Assembly: GCA_946481335.1 (NCBI GenBank)
Contig: CAMLMR010000010.1
Span: forward strand, 1-32,372
Length of the DNA stretch: 32,372 nucleotides
Source: an uncultured Lactobacillus sp.
GTDB lineage: Bacteria; Bacillota; Bacilli; Lactobacillales; Lactobacillaceae
Direction: 5' to 3'
Shown: in pieces, positions 19,702-28,182 of the stretch
Numbering within the stretch: the first letter of the stretch is position 1
How the letters are laid out: every line of letters begins with the position of its first letter
Notes under the pieces: model-generated
What the model was told of the DNA's origin: nothing
What the model saw: the letters and a program-made list of their open reading frames with translations, nothing else
Database searches by the model: none
Program-made: the position numbers and the translations under genes

Positions 19702-19868
19702 TTTGAATGTCTCCTCGCATGTATTATTTAATATTAATTAATATATATAGTTAAAACAGTAGTAGTAGGGCCTGTGTATACTGTGGAAAAGTTATTTCGC
19801 ACTTACGGACACAGAGTTTTGCACATGTGGATAACCTGTGGATAAGTTACCATGTTTTTCCACACCCA
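19702..19868. other. oriC: oriC, dnaA-dnaN part: DnaA boxes and unwinding element
   Basis: Two perfect DnaA boxes TGTGGATAA at 19826-19834 and 19837-19845, a one-mismatch box TTTTCCACA at 19856-19864, and two abutting 9-mers TGTGTATAC (19773-19781) and TGTGGAAAA (19782-19790). Next to these comes GGCC (19769-19772), three tandem TAG (19760-19768) and then an AT-only tract (about 19726-19756). Boxes, GC spacer, TAG trinucleotides and AT-rich DNA in this order match the basal unwinding system described for Bacillus subtilis (DnaA-trio). Confidence 0.85.
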
Positions 19869-21212
19869 TTATCTCTCTAATGTTTCCTTTAGTTCTTTAA
19901 TTTGTTCCTTGATTGTTGAATCTGATTGAACTGCTTCTGCAATTTTATCGTAAGCATGAATAACAGTTGTATGATCCTTACCACCAAACGCGGTTCCAAT
20001 CTTTGGAAGAGAACTGTTGGTTAAGGTACGGCTTAAATACATTGCTATTTGACGAGGGATAACAATTGTTTTCACACGTTTTTTCCCTTTTAAATCGTCT
20101 ATAGAAACGTTGTAGTAAGTTGAAACTGATTTAATGATGTTCTCAACCGTAATTTCAGGTTTTGAATCGCCTCGATTAAGGCCGCGCAAGGCTTCAGAGA
20201 CTAAATCAGTTGTAATTGGAACTTTTTTGAAGTTAGCAAATGCATGTACACGTGACAATGCACCTTCTAGCTCACGAACGTTTGAATCAAATTGACCAGC
20301 TATGTAGTTAAGCGTATCTGGGGGAACTTGAATCCCGTCTGCTTCTGCTTTCGCACGCAAGATAGCAATTCTAGTTTCTAAGTCTGGAGGGGTAATATCT
20401 ACCGGAAGTCCCCAGGCAAATCGAGAAACCAAACGATCTTGTAATTTGGCAATTTCGTTTGGTAGACGATCAGAAGTTAAGACAATTTGCTTTTTATTTT
20501 CATACAAATCATTGAATGTATGGAAGAATTCTTCTTGAGTTCCATCCTTATCAGCAAAGAATTGAACATCATCAACTAGCAATGCATCAACGTTTCTGTA
20601 TTCACGTCTGAATGCTTCGGTTTCATTATTTTGAATCGCATTAATGAAATCGTTCGTAAATGATTCACTAGTTACGTACATAATGTTTGCACTTGGATTG
20701 TCTTGCAAAATTTTGTTACCAATTGCGTGCATCAAGTGGGTCTTTCCTAATCCAACACCTCCGTACAAAAGAAGTGGGTTATACATTTTTCCTGGATCTT
20801 CGGAAACAACTAGCGCCGCTGCATGCGCCATTTGATTTCCTTTACCGATAACGAAGGATTCGAATGTATAGTTAGGATTTAGATGACTGTTTTGTAAGAA
20901 TTCATTAACTTTTTCGCTGCTTGAATTCTCTTTTGCCGCGTCATCTTGCTGAGCTGAATTACTACTCTCTCCTTCTACAATTAACTTTGGAACGATATCC
21001 CTTTTAGTTATTTGGTATGAATACTCTACGAAAGAGTCTTCTAACTTATCTTCCCAATAATCACGGTGGAGAGGAGATGGAAGTTCTAGCGTTAGCTCAT
21101 TGCCGACTAAACTAATGGGTTTAACAGTATCAATCCATGTTGAATACGTTGTAGTGGAGTAATTTTTTTCAAAAGCTTCACTGATTGCTTCCCATAATGA
21201 GTCTTTATCCAT
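19869..21212 (-). CDS. dnaA: Chromosomal replication initiator DnaA
   Basis: 447 residues. Domain I about 1-80 (DnaA oligomerisation and partner contacts), a short variable linker about 80-110 (Ser/Gln/Asp-rich), AAA+ domain III about 112-335 with Walker A GGVGLGKT (151-158) and Walker B LLVDDVQF (211-218), and DNA-binding domain IV with the signature GGKDHTTVIHA (410-420). It binds the 9-mer boxes on both sides of its own gene and melts the DnaA-trio region. ATG has GGGAGG upstream. Boxes lie in and above its promoter, so self-regulation is likely. Confidence 0.99.
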   Translation of the reverse strand: MDKDSLWEAISEAFEKNYSTTTYSTWIDTVKPISLVGNELTLELPSPLHRDYWEDKLEDSFVEYSYQITKRDIVPKLIVEGESSNSAQQDDAAKENSSSEKVNEFLQNSHLNPNYTFESFVIGKGNQMAHAAALVVSEDPGKMYNPLLLYGGVGLGKTHLMHAIGNKILQDNPSANIMYVTSESFTNDFINAIQNNETEAFRREYRNVDALLVDDVQFFADKDGTQEEFFHTFNDLYENKKQIVLTSDRLPNEIAKLQDRLVSRFAWGLPVDITPPDLETRIAILRAKAEADGIQVPPDTLNYIAGQFDSNVRELEGALSRVHAFANFKKVPITTDLVSEALRGLNRGDSKPEITVENIIKSVSTYYNVSIDDLKGKKRVKTIVIPRQIAMYLSRTLTNSSLPKIGTAFGGKDHTTVIHAYDKIAEAVQSDSTIKEQIKELKETLER

Positions 21213-21244
21213 GAATCATTTCCTCCCGTTAAAAATCTTTAGTA

Positions 21245-21253
21245 ATTTTACCA
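21245..21253 (-). promoter_or_regulatory. dnaA promoter, extended -10
   Basis: Minus-strand TGG-TAAAAT about 35 bases before the dnaA start. No good -35, but a DnaA box (21267-21275) lies just above, fitting autoregulation. Confidence 0.45.
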
Positions 21254-21629
21254 TTAAAAAAAAAAGTTTTCCACAAGCAGATTTACTTGTGTATAATTGT
21301 TTCACACCCTGTTAATTTCATTTTCCACATCCTGTTGATAACTCGATTAAAATTATCTCATTTTTTAGTTTTCCACAGAAAATTGTTAATAATCCACAGG
21401 TGAATATAACCGATATATCAATAAAAATAAAAAGTTATGCACAACTTGTGAATAAAAATAATAACAGGCTGTTTACTTGTGGAAAAGTTGTGGAAAACCC
21501 TGTTAATTGGAAAATTTTAATTAACAAGAAAAATATAAAAATGTGTATGAAACAAATTAAAATGTGGATAAAAAATGGATCCCTTTAGGGAAAGATTTTG
21601 ATTTTTATGTTTCATCATTAATTTTTTTA

Positions 21630-21638
21630 TGGTATTAT
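21630..21638 (+). promoter_or_regulatory. rpmH promoter, extended -10
   Basis: TGG-TATTAT; a transcript would start near 21645 and give a ~55-base leader. A perfect TTGACA at 21654-21659 is too close to the ribosome binding site (about 21687) to have a useful -10. Confidence 0.45.
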
Positions 21639-21699
21639 GTTTAGGAAATGTATTTGACATAGAAAAGAAACATACAAAATATATAAGGGAGGGTTAGTA

Positions 21700-21834
21700 A
21701 TGAAGAGAACTTACCAACCAAAGAAACGTAAGCACGCACGTACTCACGGTTTCCGTAGTCGTATGAGCACTAGCAACGGTCGTAAAGTTTTAGCTCGCCG
21801 TCGTAAAAAGGGTAGAAAGTCATTGACTGTATAG
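21700..21834 (+). CDS. rpmH: 50S ribosomal protein L34
   Basis: 44 codons encoding a highly basic protein beginning [18 protein letters not shown] and ending KGRKSLTV, the standard bL34 length and sequence. Ribosome binding site GGGAGGG 7 bases before the ATG. First gene of the rpmH-rnpA-yidC cluster, which starts the right-hand side of oriC in nearly all Firmicutes. A terminator hairpin begins at its stop codon, so L34 can be made in excess of RnpA. Confidence 0.98.
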   Translation: MKRTYQPKKRKHARTHGFRSRMSTSNGRKVLARRRKKGRKSLTV

Positions 21835-21860
21835 ACCACTGACCATTCAGTGGTCTTTTT
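21834..21860 (+). terminator. Terminator between rpmH and rnpA
   Basis: 7-bp stem GACCACT (21834-21840) and AGTGGTC (21849-21855), 8-base loop, five T. Rather short, so probably partial, letting some transcription continue into rnpA. Confidence 0.75.
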
Positions 21861-21894
21861 CATTATATTGAACAAAATTTAATGGAGATGGATT

Positions 21895-22257
21895 ATGCGT
21901 AAGTCATATCGCGTCAAAAAAGAAGCAGAATTCCAAAGTGTTTTTGAAAAACATAATTCAGTTGCCAATCGGACTTTTGTTATTTATCAAATGGAAAAGC
22001 CTGATCAACCTCATTTTAGAGTCGGTATCTCAGTTGGTAAGAAGATTGGGAATGCCGTTCACAGAAATTGGGTTAAGAGACGAGTAAGACAAAGTTTGAC
22101 TGAATTAAAGCCATACTTGAGACAAGACGTTGATTTCTTGGTTATCGCTCGTCCAAGAGCAGACCAACTGCCAATGGCAGAGGTTAAAAAGAATATGGTT
22201 CATGTTTTAAAATTAGCAAACTTGCTTGATTCTGATTATGTTGAGGGAGAAGACTAA
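21895..22257 (+). CDS. rnpA: Ribonuclease P protein component
   Basis: Protein partner of RNase P RNA, which trims tRNA 5' ends. 120 residues, beginning [17 protein letters not shown], with the central [16 protein letters not shown] and the RNA-binding RNR-type helix [14 protein letters not shown] preceded by TGGAGATGG. The last base of its TAA stop is the first base of the yidC ATG, so the two are translationally coupled. Confidence 0.97.
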   Translation: MRKSYRVKKEAEFQSVFEKHNSVANRTFVIYQMEKPDQPHFRVGISVGKKIGNAVHRNWVKRRVRQSLTELKPYLRQDVDFLVIARPRADQLPMAEVKKNMVHVLKLANLLDSDYVEGED

Positions 22258-23090
22258 TGAAAAAATTTAAAAAGTATCTTTCACTTTCTTCAATTTTAGG
22301 ATTAGTATTTTTCTTGACTGCATGTAGTAATAAACCAATTACTTCACACAGTACTGGTCTATGGGATGGAGTTATTGTACTTAATTTCTCAAGAGCCATC
22401 ATTTGGTTAGCCAAATTCTTCGGTTCTAACTATGGAATGGGTATCGTTGCTTTCACCATCATCGTTCGTATCATTATCTTGCCTTTGATGATTTATCAAA
22501 CCAAGAGTATGAAGAAGACCCAAGAATTACAACCTAAGTTAAAGGAACTTCAAAAGAAGTATTCATCAAAGGATACTGAAACTGTTAAGTTACTTCGTGA
22601 AGAACAACAAAAGCTATACGCTGAAGCAGGAGTTAACCCTGTTGCTGGTTGTTTACCACTAGTAGTTCAATTACCAATCTTGTGGGCCTTATACCAAGCT
22701 ATCTGGCGTACAGATATTTTGAAGTCAGGTCATTTCCTATGGTTACAATTAGGACACAAAGACCCATACTTTATTATGCCGGTTCTAGCCGCCGTATTTA
22801 CTTTCATTAGTTCATGGCTAGCAATGAAGTCACAACCTGAGCAAAATGGGATGACTAAGGGAATGATGTTCGGAATGCCCGTTATCATTTTCTTCATGGC
22901 ACTAAATATTCCTGCTGCGATCTCAATTTATTGGGTAGTAACAAATGCCTTCCAAGCTGTGCAAACACTATTCATTCAAAATCCTTGGAAGATTCAAAGA
23001 GAACGAGAAGAAAAGCTTCGTGCCGAAAAGCAACACAAAAGAAATGTTGAAAAAGCAATTCGAAAAGCTAAAAAATCTCGTCGTAAATAA
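22257..23090 (+). CDS. yidC: Membrane protein insertase YidC (lipoprotein form)
   Basis: Inserts membrane proteins with or without Sec. 277 residues. Lipoprotein signal peptide with lipobox LTAC, Cys23 lipidated. The five-TM core follows: TM near 58-80 (GIVAFTIIVRIIILPLMIY, with the hydrophilic-groove Arg at about residue 71), a charged cytoplasmic hairpin about 80-125, then hydrophobic segments about 127-150, 170-190, 205-222 and 225-245. The tail is very basic (KHKRNVEKAIRKAKKSRRK-like), which contacts ribosomes. Fused in translation with rnpA by a 1-base overlap; strong terminator follows. Confidence 0.97.
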   Translation: MKKFKKYLSLSSILGLVFFLTACSNKPITSHSTGLWDGVIVLNFSRAIIWLAKFFGSNYGMGIVAFTIIVRIIILPLMIYQTKSMKKTQELQPKLKELQKKYSSKDTETVKLLREEQQKLYAEAGVNPVAGCLPLVVQLPILWALYQAIWRTDILKSGHFLWLQLGHKDPYFIMPVLAAVFTFISSWLAMKSQPEQNGMTKGMMFGMPVIIFFMALNIPAAISIYWVVTNAFQAVQTLFIQNPWKIQREREEKLRAEKQHKRNVEKAIRKAKKSRRK

Positions 23091-23091
23091 T

Positions 23092-23128
23092 AAAAAAGCG
23101 TCTGATTTTACAATCAGACGCTTTTTTT
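23092..23128 (+). terminator. Terminator after yidC
   Basis: AGCGTCTGATT and AATCAGACGCT arms (about 23097-23122), loop TTAC, seven T. Separates jag from the rpmH-rnpA-yidC unit. Confidence 0.93.
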
Positions 23129-23152
23129 GTGTATCATTACACCGCCGTTTTG

Positions 23153-23161
23153 TGATATTAT
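23153..23161 (+). promoter_or_regulatory. jag promoter, extended -10
   Basis: TGA-TATTAT, 36 bases before the jag ATG and downstream of the yidC terminator; -35 poor. Confidence 0.45.
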
Positions 23162-23196
23162 TAATAACATAGTTTATTTTTAAAAGGAGTCCCAAC

Positions 23197-23925
23197 ATGT
23201 CAACATTTACTGCTAAAACAGTCAGTGAAGCGATCGAGGAAGGACTAAAGTCACTAAACGTTGATAAGAGCAATGCTGATATCAACATTGTTCAAACAAA
23301 CCGTAAAGGCTTTTTTGGAATCGGAAAACGTGATGCAATCGTCGAAATCGACGTTAAACACAATCAAAATGCATCAAAATCTCAAGAAATCGCAGCAACA
23401 CCAACAAAAAACATTAAGATTAACAACCAACCAGAAGAAACAAAAGAAACTAATAAACGTCATCATTCAAATGAACAAGCCATGGAAGATTTAGTGGCTT
23501 ATTTGAAGCCAATTATTGAAGAATTGGGCGTTTCAGCTGAATTACAAATTAAGATTATTAACCGTAAGTTCGCTAGGATTAACTTCAAGACTGAACAAGA
23601 AGGTTTATTAATTGGTAAGCATGGTTTAACCATCAATGCTTTACAAAACTTGGCACAAATCTATTTGAACCACATCGGTTACAGCCGTTTATCAATTCAA
23701 CTAGATACAGCCGATTATCGTCACCGTCGTACTGAAATTTTGAAGAAATTAGCTGAAAAGACAGCTAGAGAAGCGGTAGCAACAGGACAACCGGTATACC
23801 TAGATCCAATGCCTTCTTTTGAAAGAAAGGTTATTCATAACCAACTAGAAGACAGTCTATACGTCAACACATTCTCATCAGGTCGAGAACCATACCGTGC
23901 TGTCGTTGTAGAACCACAAGGATAG
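23197..23925 (+). CDS. jag: RNA-binding protein Jag (KhpB, EloR)
   Basis: 242 residues. Jag-N domain about 1-55 (with GFFGIGKRDAIVEI), a hydrophilic Lys/Asn/Gln/Thr linker about 55-90, KH domain about 95-170 with LLIGKHGLTINALQ, and R3H domain about 170-242 with the RKVIHNQL and SSGREPYRAVVV elements. In streptococci and lactococci this protein, with KhpA, affects cell elongation and division through RNA binding. Ribosome binding site AAAGGAG 8 bases before the ATG. Follows yidC as usual but from its own promoter. Confidence 0.95.
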   Translation: MSTFTAKTVSEAIEEGLKSLNVDKSNADINIVQTNRKGFFGIGKRDAIVEIDVKHNQNASKSQEIAATPTKNIKINNQPEETKETNKRHHSNEQAMEDLVAYLKPIIEELGVSAELQIKIINRKFARINFKTEQEGLLIGKHGLTINALQNLAQIYLNHIGYSRLSIQLDTADYRHRRTEILKKLAEKTAREAVATGQPVYLDPMPSFERKVIHNQLEDSLYVNTFSSGREPYRAVVVEPQG

Positions 23926-23934
23926 TCATATAAA

Positions 23935-23963
23935 TTGACAAAACCGGATAAAGTTTTTATTAT
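23935..23963 (+). promoter_or_regulatory. Consensus-type promoter upstream of mnmE
   Basis: Perfect TTGACA (23935-23940), 17 bases, TATTAT (23958-23963). The predicted transcript starts near 23970 and meets the hairpin at 24002-24053 before reaching mnmE. Confidence 0.75.
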
Positions 23964-24001
23964 ATAAGGTATCATTCTTATCAGAGATAGATGAAGTAGT
24001 C

Positions 24002-24053
24002 AAAGTGCTTTATCCATGCTGAGTTTTTTTGGCGTGGAGTGGGCACTTTTTTT
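24002..24053 (+). terminator. Terminator/attenuator hairpin in the mnmE leader
   Basis: AAAGTGC (24002-24008) pairs GCACTTT (24043-24049); TCCATGC (24013-24019) pairs GCGTGGA (24032-24038) with one G-U; 4x4 internal loop; seven T (24047-24053). It stops jag read-through and also any transcript from the 23935 promoter, giving an RNA of about 80 nt. The 3' arm GCAC can also pair a GTGC (24054-24057) just downstream. Confidence 0.75.
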
Positions 24054-24103
24054 GTGCGCTAGGCCACAAAACGGATTTTGATAATTTAGAAGGGAAGAGG
24101 AAC

Positions 24104-25495
24104 ATGGCAACGACTACAGATTTTGACACAATTGCAGCGATTTCAACACCACCTGGTGAAGGGGGAATCTCCATCGTTCGAATCAGTGGGGATGACGCTT
24201 TAAAAGTAATTAGTAAAATTTTTAGAGGCAAGGACTTAAACAAGGTTGCCTCACACACCATTAACTACGGACATGTTTTTGATCCAGATACGAACGAAGA
24301 TGTCGATGAAGTAATGGTATCAGTAATGAGAGCACCAAAGACTTACACGTGTGAAGATGTGATTGAGGTTAACTGTCACGGTGGTATCTTAGCCACTAAC
24401 ACCATTCTTCAATTGATTTTAAGTTATGGTGCCCGTCTTGCTGAACCAGGTGAATTTACTAAACGTGCATTCTTAAATGGACGAATTGACCTTTCACAAT
24501 CAGAAGCGGTTATGGATGTTATTGACGCTAAAACTACCCGCTCTATGAAGGCTGCTGAAAGCCAACTTGAAGGAAACCTTTCAAGACTAATTAGAACGCT
24601 TAGACAACAAATTTTGGATGTTTTAGCAAATGTCGAAGTTAACATTGATTATCCTGAATATGACGATGCAGAAGTGATGACTTCTAAGTTATTGAAGGAA
24701 AATGCGGTTGATTTAAAAGCTAAAGTTGAAAAACTACTAGAAACTGCCAAACAAGGACAAGTACTAAGGGATGGACTTGCTACTTCAATCGTTGGTCGAC
24801 CAAACGTTGGTAAATCAAGTATCTTAAACCACTTGTTACACCAAGATAAGGCCATCGTTACAGATGTTCCTGGAACCACACGTGACGTGTTGGAAGAATA
24901 CGTTAACGTTAAGGGTGTTCCTTTGAAATTAGTCGATACTGCCGGAATCCGTGAAACCGAAGACAAAGTTGAAAAAATCGGTGTTGAACGTTCAAGAAAG
25001 GCGATTGCTAGTTCAGACTTAGTTCTATTAGTATTGAACTACTCTGAAAAACTTTCTGATGAAGATCGTCAATTAATCGAATTAACTAACGATTCCAAAC
25101 GAATTGTTATCTTGAATAAGACTGACTTGCCTCAACAAATTGATGTTGATGAAGTTAAGAAGTTAGTTGGTGCAGAAAATGTAATTACTACTTCTGCAAT
25201 TCAAGACAACGGAACTGAACCACTTGAGGAAATGATTGCTAAACTATTCTTTACTCAAGGGATTCAAAGTTCACAAAATGATGTCATGGTTACAAACGCC
25301 AGACACGTTAGTTTGTTACACAATGCTAAGGAATCACTAAACAGCGTAATTAACGGATTGGATGAAGGTCTACCGGTTGATTTAGTTCAAATGGACATGC
25401 ACGCATGTTGGGAATCACTAGGTGAAATTACCGGTGATAGCTATAACGGTGAATTATTAGATCAACTATTCAGCCAATTCTGTCTAGGAAAATAG
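24104..25495 (+). CDS. mnmE: tRNA modification GTPase MnmE (TrmE)
   Basis: 463 residues. With MnmG it makes the 5-carboxymethylaminomethyl group on wobble U34 of several tRNAs. N-terminal tetrahydrofolate-binding domain about 1-120 ([17 protein letters not shown]), helical domain, inserted G domain: G1 GRPNVGKS (231-238), G2 TTRD (258-261), G3 DTAG (278-281), G4 NKTD (338-341). The C-terminal CLGK carries the catalytic Cys460. I use the ATG at 24104 with AGGGAAGAGG before it; an in-frame TTG at 24029 lies inside the terminator hairpin and is rejected. Pairs with mnmG downstream. Confidence 0.97.
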   Translation: MATTTDFDTIAAISTPPGEGGISIVRISGDDALKVISKIFRGKDLNKVASHTINYGHVFDPDTNEDVDEVMVSVMRAPKTYTCEDVIEVNCHGGILATNTILQLILSYGARLAEPGEFTKRAFLNGRIDLSQSEAVMDVIDAKTTRSMKAAESQLEGNLSRLIRTLRQQILDVLANVEVNIDYPEYDDAEVMTSKLLKENAVDLKAKVEKLLETAKQGQVLRDGLATSIVGRPNVGKSSILNHLLHQDKAIVTDVPGTTRDVLEEYVNVKGVPLKLVDTAGIRETEDKVEKIGVERSRKAIASSDLVLLVLNYSEKLSDEDRQLIELTNDSKRIVILNKTDLPQQIDVDEVKKLVGAENVITTSAIQDNGTEPLEEMIAKLFFTQGIQSSQNDVMVTNARHVSLLHNAKESLNSVINGLDEGLPVDLVQMDMHACWESLGEITGDSYNGELLDQLFSQFCLGK

Positions 25496-25500
25496 TCAAT

Positions 25501-25516
25501 TGTTTCATGTGAAACA
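25501..25516. other. parS-like site in the mnmE-mnmG gap
   Basis: TGTTTCATGTGAAACA, exact reverse complement of the site at 13800-13815 and one base off the ParB consensus palindrome. Read away from oriC, both sites have the same sequence. Confidence 0.75.
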
Positions 25517-25537
25517 TTTTAAAATGGAGGAGAACAA

Positions 25538-27466
25538 ATGAGCCAAATCGTAAGCGAAGAAAACATTCAATACGATGCCGGTCAATACGACGTTATCGTC
25601 GTTGGTGCCGGACATGCTGGTAGTGAAGCAGCACTTGCTTCTGCCAGAATGGGAAACAAAACAATGTTAATCACAATTAATTTGGACATGGTAGCATTCA
25701 TGCCATGTAATCCATCACTTGGCGGACCAGCCAAAGGAACTGTGGTTAGAGAAATAGATGCATTAGGTGGGGAAATGGGTAGAAATATCGATAAGACCTA
25801 CGTACAAATGAGAATGCTAAACACTGGTAAGGGTCCTGCTGTTCGTGCATTACGTGCACAAGCTGATAAGCATGCTTACCACCGTGCAATGAAGGAAACT
25901 ATCGAAAAACAACCTAACTTGGATTTAAAACAAGGAATTGTTGACTCACTAATCGTTGAAGACGGTGTCTGCAAGGGGATCGTCACTTTCACAGGTGCTA
26001 AGTACTACTCAAAGACTACTGTTATTTGTGCCGGAACTGCTGCCCGTGGAAGAATCATCATCGGTGAATTGAGATATTCTTCAGGTCCAAATAACTCTCA
26101 ACCTGCTTTGAAGTTATCAGAAAACCTAGAAGAATTAGGTTTCGAATTGAAACGTTTCAAGACTGGTACACCTCCACGTGTTAACGGTCGTACAATTGAC
26201 TTCTCTAAGACAGAAGAACAACCAGGGGATGAAGAAGTTAACCACTTTAGTTTCGAAACTCCTGATGACAAGTACATTCCCGTTAAGGATCAACTATCAT
26301 GTTGGTTAACTTACACCAACGAACACACTCATCAAATCATTCGTGACAACCTAGACCGTGCACCTATGTTTACTGGTGTTATCGAAGGGGTTGGACCACG
26401 TTATTGTCCATCAATCGAAGATAAGATTGTTCGTTTCGCCGATAAGAACAGACACCAGGTTTTCTTGGAACCTGAAGGTCGTGAAACCAACGAATACTAC
26501 TGTGATAGTCTTTCAACTTCTCTTCCAGAAGAAGTACAACAAAAGATGTTACACAGTGTTGCTGGACTAGAACACGCTGAAATGATGAGACCTGGTTACG
26601 CCATCGAATACGATGTCGTAGCACCTTACCAATTAAAACCAACATTTGAAACTAAGATTGTTAAGAACCTATACACTGCTGGTCAAACTAACGGTACTTC
26701 TGGATACGAAGAAGCCGCTGGACAAGGATTATACGCCGGAATCAATGCGGCGCTACGTGCTCAAGGCAAGGATCCAATGGTGCTAAAACGTAACGAAGCC
26801 TACATTGGTGTTTTAGTTGATGATTTAGTAACTAAGGGGACTAACGAACCATACCGTCTATTGACTAGTCGTGCTGAATACCGTCTACTTCTAAGAAACG
26901 ATAACGCTGACTTTCGTCTAACTGAAAAGGGTCATGAATTAGGTCTAATATCAGACGAAAGATACAACCAATTCCTAGAAAAGAAAGAAGCAGTTATCAA
27001 GGAATTAGATCGTTTAGACCATACTCGTATCAAACCAAGTGATGAAGTAAACGAATTCGTTGAAGCTCACGGTGACAAGCCACTTAAGGATGGTATCCTG
27101 GCATCTGTATTTCTACGTCGTCCATACGTAACTTACAACACATTGTTGAAGTTCATTGAACCAGCCGAAAAGCCATTAGGTCGTCGTGTGGTTGAACAAG
27201 TAGAAATCAGAACTAAGTACGCTGGATACATCAAGAAGGCCGAAGAAAACGTTGCTCGTATGAAGAAAATGGAAGCTAAGAAGATTCCAGATGACATCGA
27301 TTACGATGCAATTGACAGTTTAGCTACTGAAGCTCGTCAAAAACTAGAAAAGATTAGACCACGTACTGTGGCTCAAGCTTCTAGAATTTCAGGTGTTAAC
27401 CCTTCTGATGTCGCCATCTTAGGTGTTTACATTCAACAAGGTAAAATCGCTAAAATTAAGAAATAA
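25538..27466 (+). CDS. mnmG: tRNA uridine 5-carboxymethylaminomethyl modification enzyme MnmG (GidA)
   Basis: FAD enzyme, partner of MnmE. 642 residues. FAD-binding [10 protein letters not shown] at 23-32, the [13 protein letters not shown] motif (about 53-65), the [11 protein letters not shown] motif near 207-217, [13 protein letters not shown] around 386-398, and the C-terminal helical domain that binds MnmE and tRNA. Ribosome binding site GGAGGAG before the ATG. A parS-like palindrome lies between mnmE and this gene. rsmG and parAB, which often come next in Firmicutes, are absent; a terminator follows. Confidence 0.97.
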   Translation: MSQIVSEENIQYDAGQYDVIVVGAGHAGSEAALASARMGNKTMLITINLDMVAFMPCNPSLGGPAKGTVVREIDALGGEMGRNIDKTYVQMRMLNTGKGPAVRALRAQADKHAYHRAMKETIEKQPNLDLKQGIVDSLIVEDGVCKGIVTFTGAKYYSKTTVICAGTAARGRIIIGELRYSSGPNNSQPALKLSENLEELGFELKRFKTGTPPRVNGRTIDFSKTEEQPGDEEVNHFSFETPDDKYIPVKDQLSCWLTYTNEHTHQIIRDNLDRAPMFTGVIEGVGPRYCPSIEDKIVRFADKNRHQVFLEPEGRETNEYYCDSLSTSLPEEVQQKMLHSVAGLEHAEMMRPGYAIEYDVVAPYQLKPTFETKIVKNLYTAGQTNGTSGYEEAAGQGLYAGINAALRAQGKDPMVLKRNEAYIGVLVDDLVTKGTNEPYRLLTSRAEYRLLLRNDNADFRLTEKGHELGLISDERYNQFLEKKEAVIKELDRLDHTRIKPSDEVNEFVEAHGDKPLKDGILASVFLRRPYVTYNTLLKFIEPAEKPLGRRVVEQVEIRTKYAGYIKKAEENVARMKKMEAKKIPDDIDYDAIDSLATEARQKLEKIRPRTVAQASRISGVNPSDVAILGVYIQQGKIAKIKK

Positions 27467-27468
27467 AG

Positions 27469-27504
27469 AAAAAGCCATCTAAACATTGTTTAGATGGCTT
27501 TTTT
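27469..27504 (+). terminator. Bidirectional terminator after mnmG
   Basis: AAAAAGCCATCTAAAC and GTTTAGATGGCTTTTT arms with a 3-base loop; serves mnmG (plus) and the membrane protein (minus, ends at 27506). Confidence 0.94.
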
Positions 27505-27505
27505 A

Positions 27506-27997
27506 TTATCTGATGCAGCTATTTAAAATCGTGTACATGAATGACGAAATGATTCCCGGGATTAATACACCTTTTAGTAGCGTAAATTGATATTTAAAGT
27601 ATTCAGATGATTTTTGTCGATTAAGTTTAACGGATCGATGTTTTAAAATAGAATGATTAGCCGAGACGGTGAAGCAAATGATGGAATTAGTTAGTAGCAC
27701 CCACATAACCGCCCAAAAAACGGCGTAGAAGTAGTTTCCATCCATTATGTATATAATTACGGCCGAAAGGTTTAAAGCGTCAATATAGACGGTATAAATT
27801 GATAAGAATGCTAAGAAGATTCTAGTGCGTAGCATTGAAATGATTGCATATAAGACAGCAACTTCGATAAAAATTAGCATTTGCGGGATTGCCGTTATAA
27901 AGTTAGCTTTTAAAATCACATGTAGTGACATGGATTCTTTATTAACATTGAAAATTCCCCATAGGACAGACAGTAAAAACCATACTAGAAAGGCCAC
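27506..27997 (-). CDS. Small membrane protein of unknown function
   Basis: 163 residues from GTG at 27997, mostly hydrophobic with about four transmembrane segments (about 2-17, 34-56, 63-83, 87-110) and one near the C-terminus (about 141-157); basic loop about 118-132. I do not recognise a family. The start is unclear: the GTG has no ribosome binding site, and the same frame stays open 16 more codons upstream (to a TGA at 28046-28048) encoding a basic stretch (SIKRIGKLNIHKYIL) that looks like a natural cytoplasmic N-terminus, but with no ATG, GTG or TTG. An ATG with AGAAGGA next to it (28047-28049) is in another frame and stops after 13 codons. It may have a rare start codon or a frameshift. 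A good promoter (28085-28113) lies above. Confidence 0.65.
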   Translation of the reverse strand: MAFLVWFLLSVLWGIFNVNKESMSLHVILKANFITAIPQMLIFIEVAVLYAIISMLRTRIFLAFLSIYTVYIDALNLSAVIIYIMDGNYFYAVFWAVMWVLLTNSIICFTVSANHSILKHRSVKLNRQKSSEYFKYQFTLLKGVLIPGIISSFMYTILNSCIR

Positions 27998-28084
27998 GAG
28001 AATGTATTTATGTATGTTCAGTTTTCCAATTCTTTTGATACTTGGTCATTCCTTCTATTATGTAGTTAAAATATTAACAATTAA

Positions 28085-28113
28085 ATTATACTTATAAGTG
28101 CGAATTATCACAA
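28085..28113 (-). promoter_or_regulatory. Promoter of the small membrane protein
   Basis: Minus-strand TTGTGA (28108-28113), 17 bases, perfect TATAAT (28085-28090). Divergent from the signal peptidase genes. Confidence 0.7.
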
Positions 28114-28143
28114 GGAAATTATTTAAAACAATTTGTGAAATAA

Positions 28144-28152
28144 TGATACAAT
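28144..28152 (+). promoter_or_regulatory. Signal peptidase operon promoter, extended -10
   Basis: TGA-TACAAT, about 30 bases before the first signal peptidase; -35 weak (TTAAAA at 28123-28128). Confidence 0.5.
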
Positions 28153-28182
28153 GGGATTATCAAAATTAGGAGCAACGAAAAA

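Larger units (their letters stand above)
21213..21699. other. oriC: oriC, dnaA-rpmH part: DnaA-box cluster
   Basis: Gene-free 487 bases, AT-rich, with many DnaA boxes: perfect TGTGGATAA at 21563-21571; one-mismatch forms TTTTCCACA at 21267, 21321 and 21369, TGTTGATAA at 21333, TAATCCACA at 21390, TTATGCACA at 21435, TGTGAATAA at 21447, TGTGGAAAA at 21478 and 21489. A further TGTGTATAA is at 21288. The dnaA promoter is at its left end and the rpmH promoter at its right end. A reading frame at 21400-21588 is made of these boxes and AT DNA and is not a gene. Confidence 0.9.

Noticed and set aside
21400-21588. 62-codon plus-strand reading frame in the dnaA-rpmH gap
   Set aside because: It is built of AT-rich DNA and DnaA boxes, has no ribosome binding site and no recognisable protein character.
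21654-21682. TTGACA at 21654 as the rpmH promoter
   Set aside because: A -10 at 17 bases would put the transcript start on the ribosome binding site; the extended -10 at 21630 fits better.
22184-22414. 76-codon minus-strand frame across rnpA-yidC
   Set aside because: Shadow of two well-identified plus-strand genes; no start signals.
24029-24103. In-frame 25-codon extension of MnmE starting at TTG 24029
   Set aside because: It starts inside the terminator hairpin and its T run, lacks a ribosome binding site, and the ATG at 24104 matches the family N-terminus.
26147-26160. TTGAAACGTTTCAA palindrome in mnmG as a fourth parS
   Set aside because: The half-sites face the other way from parS (GAAAC before GTTTC) and the sequence encodes conserved MnmG residues.
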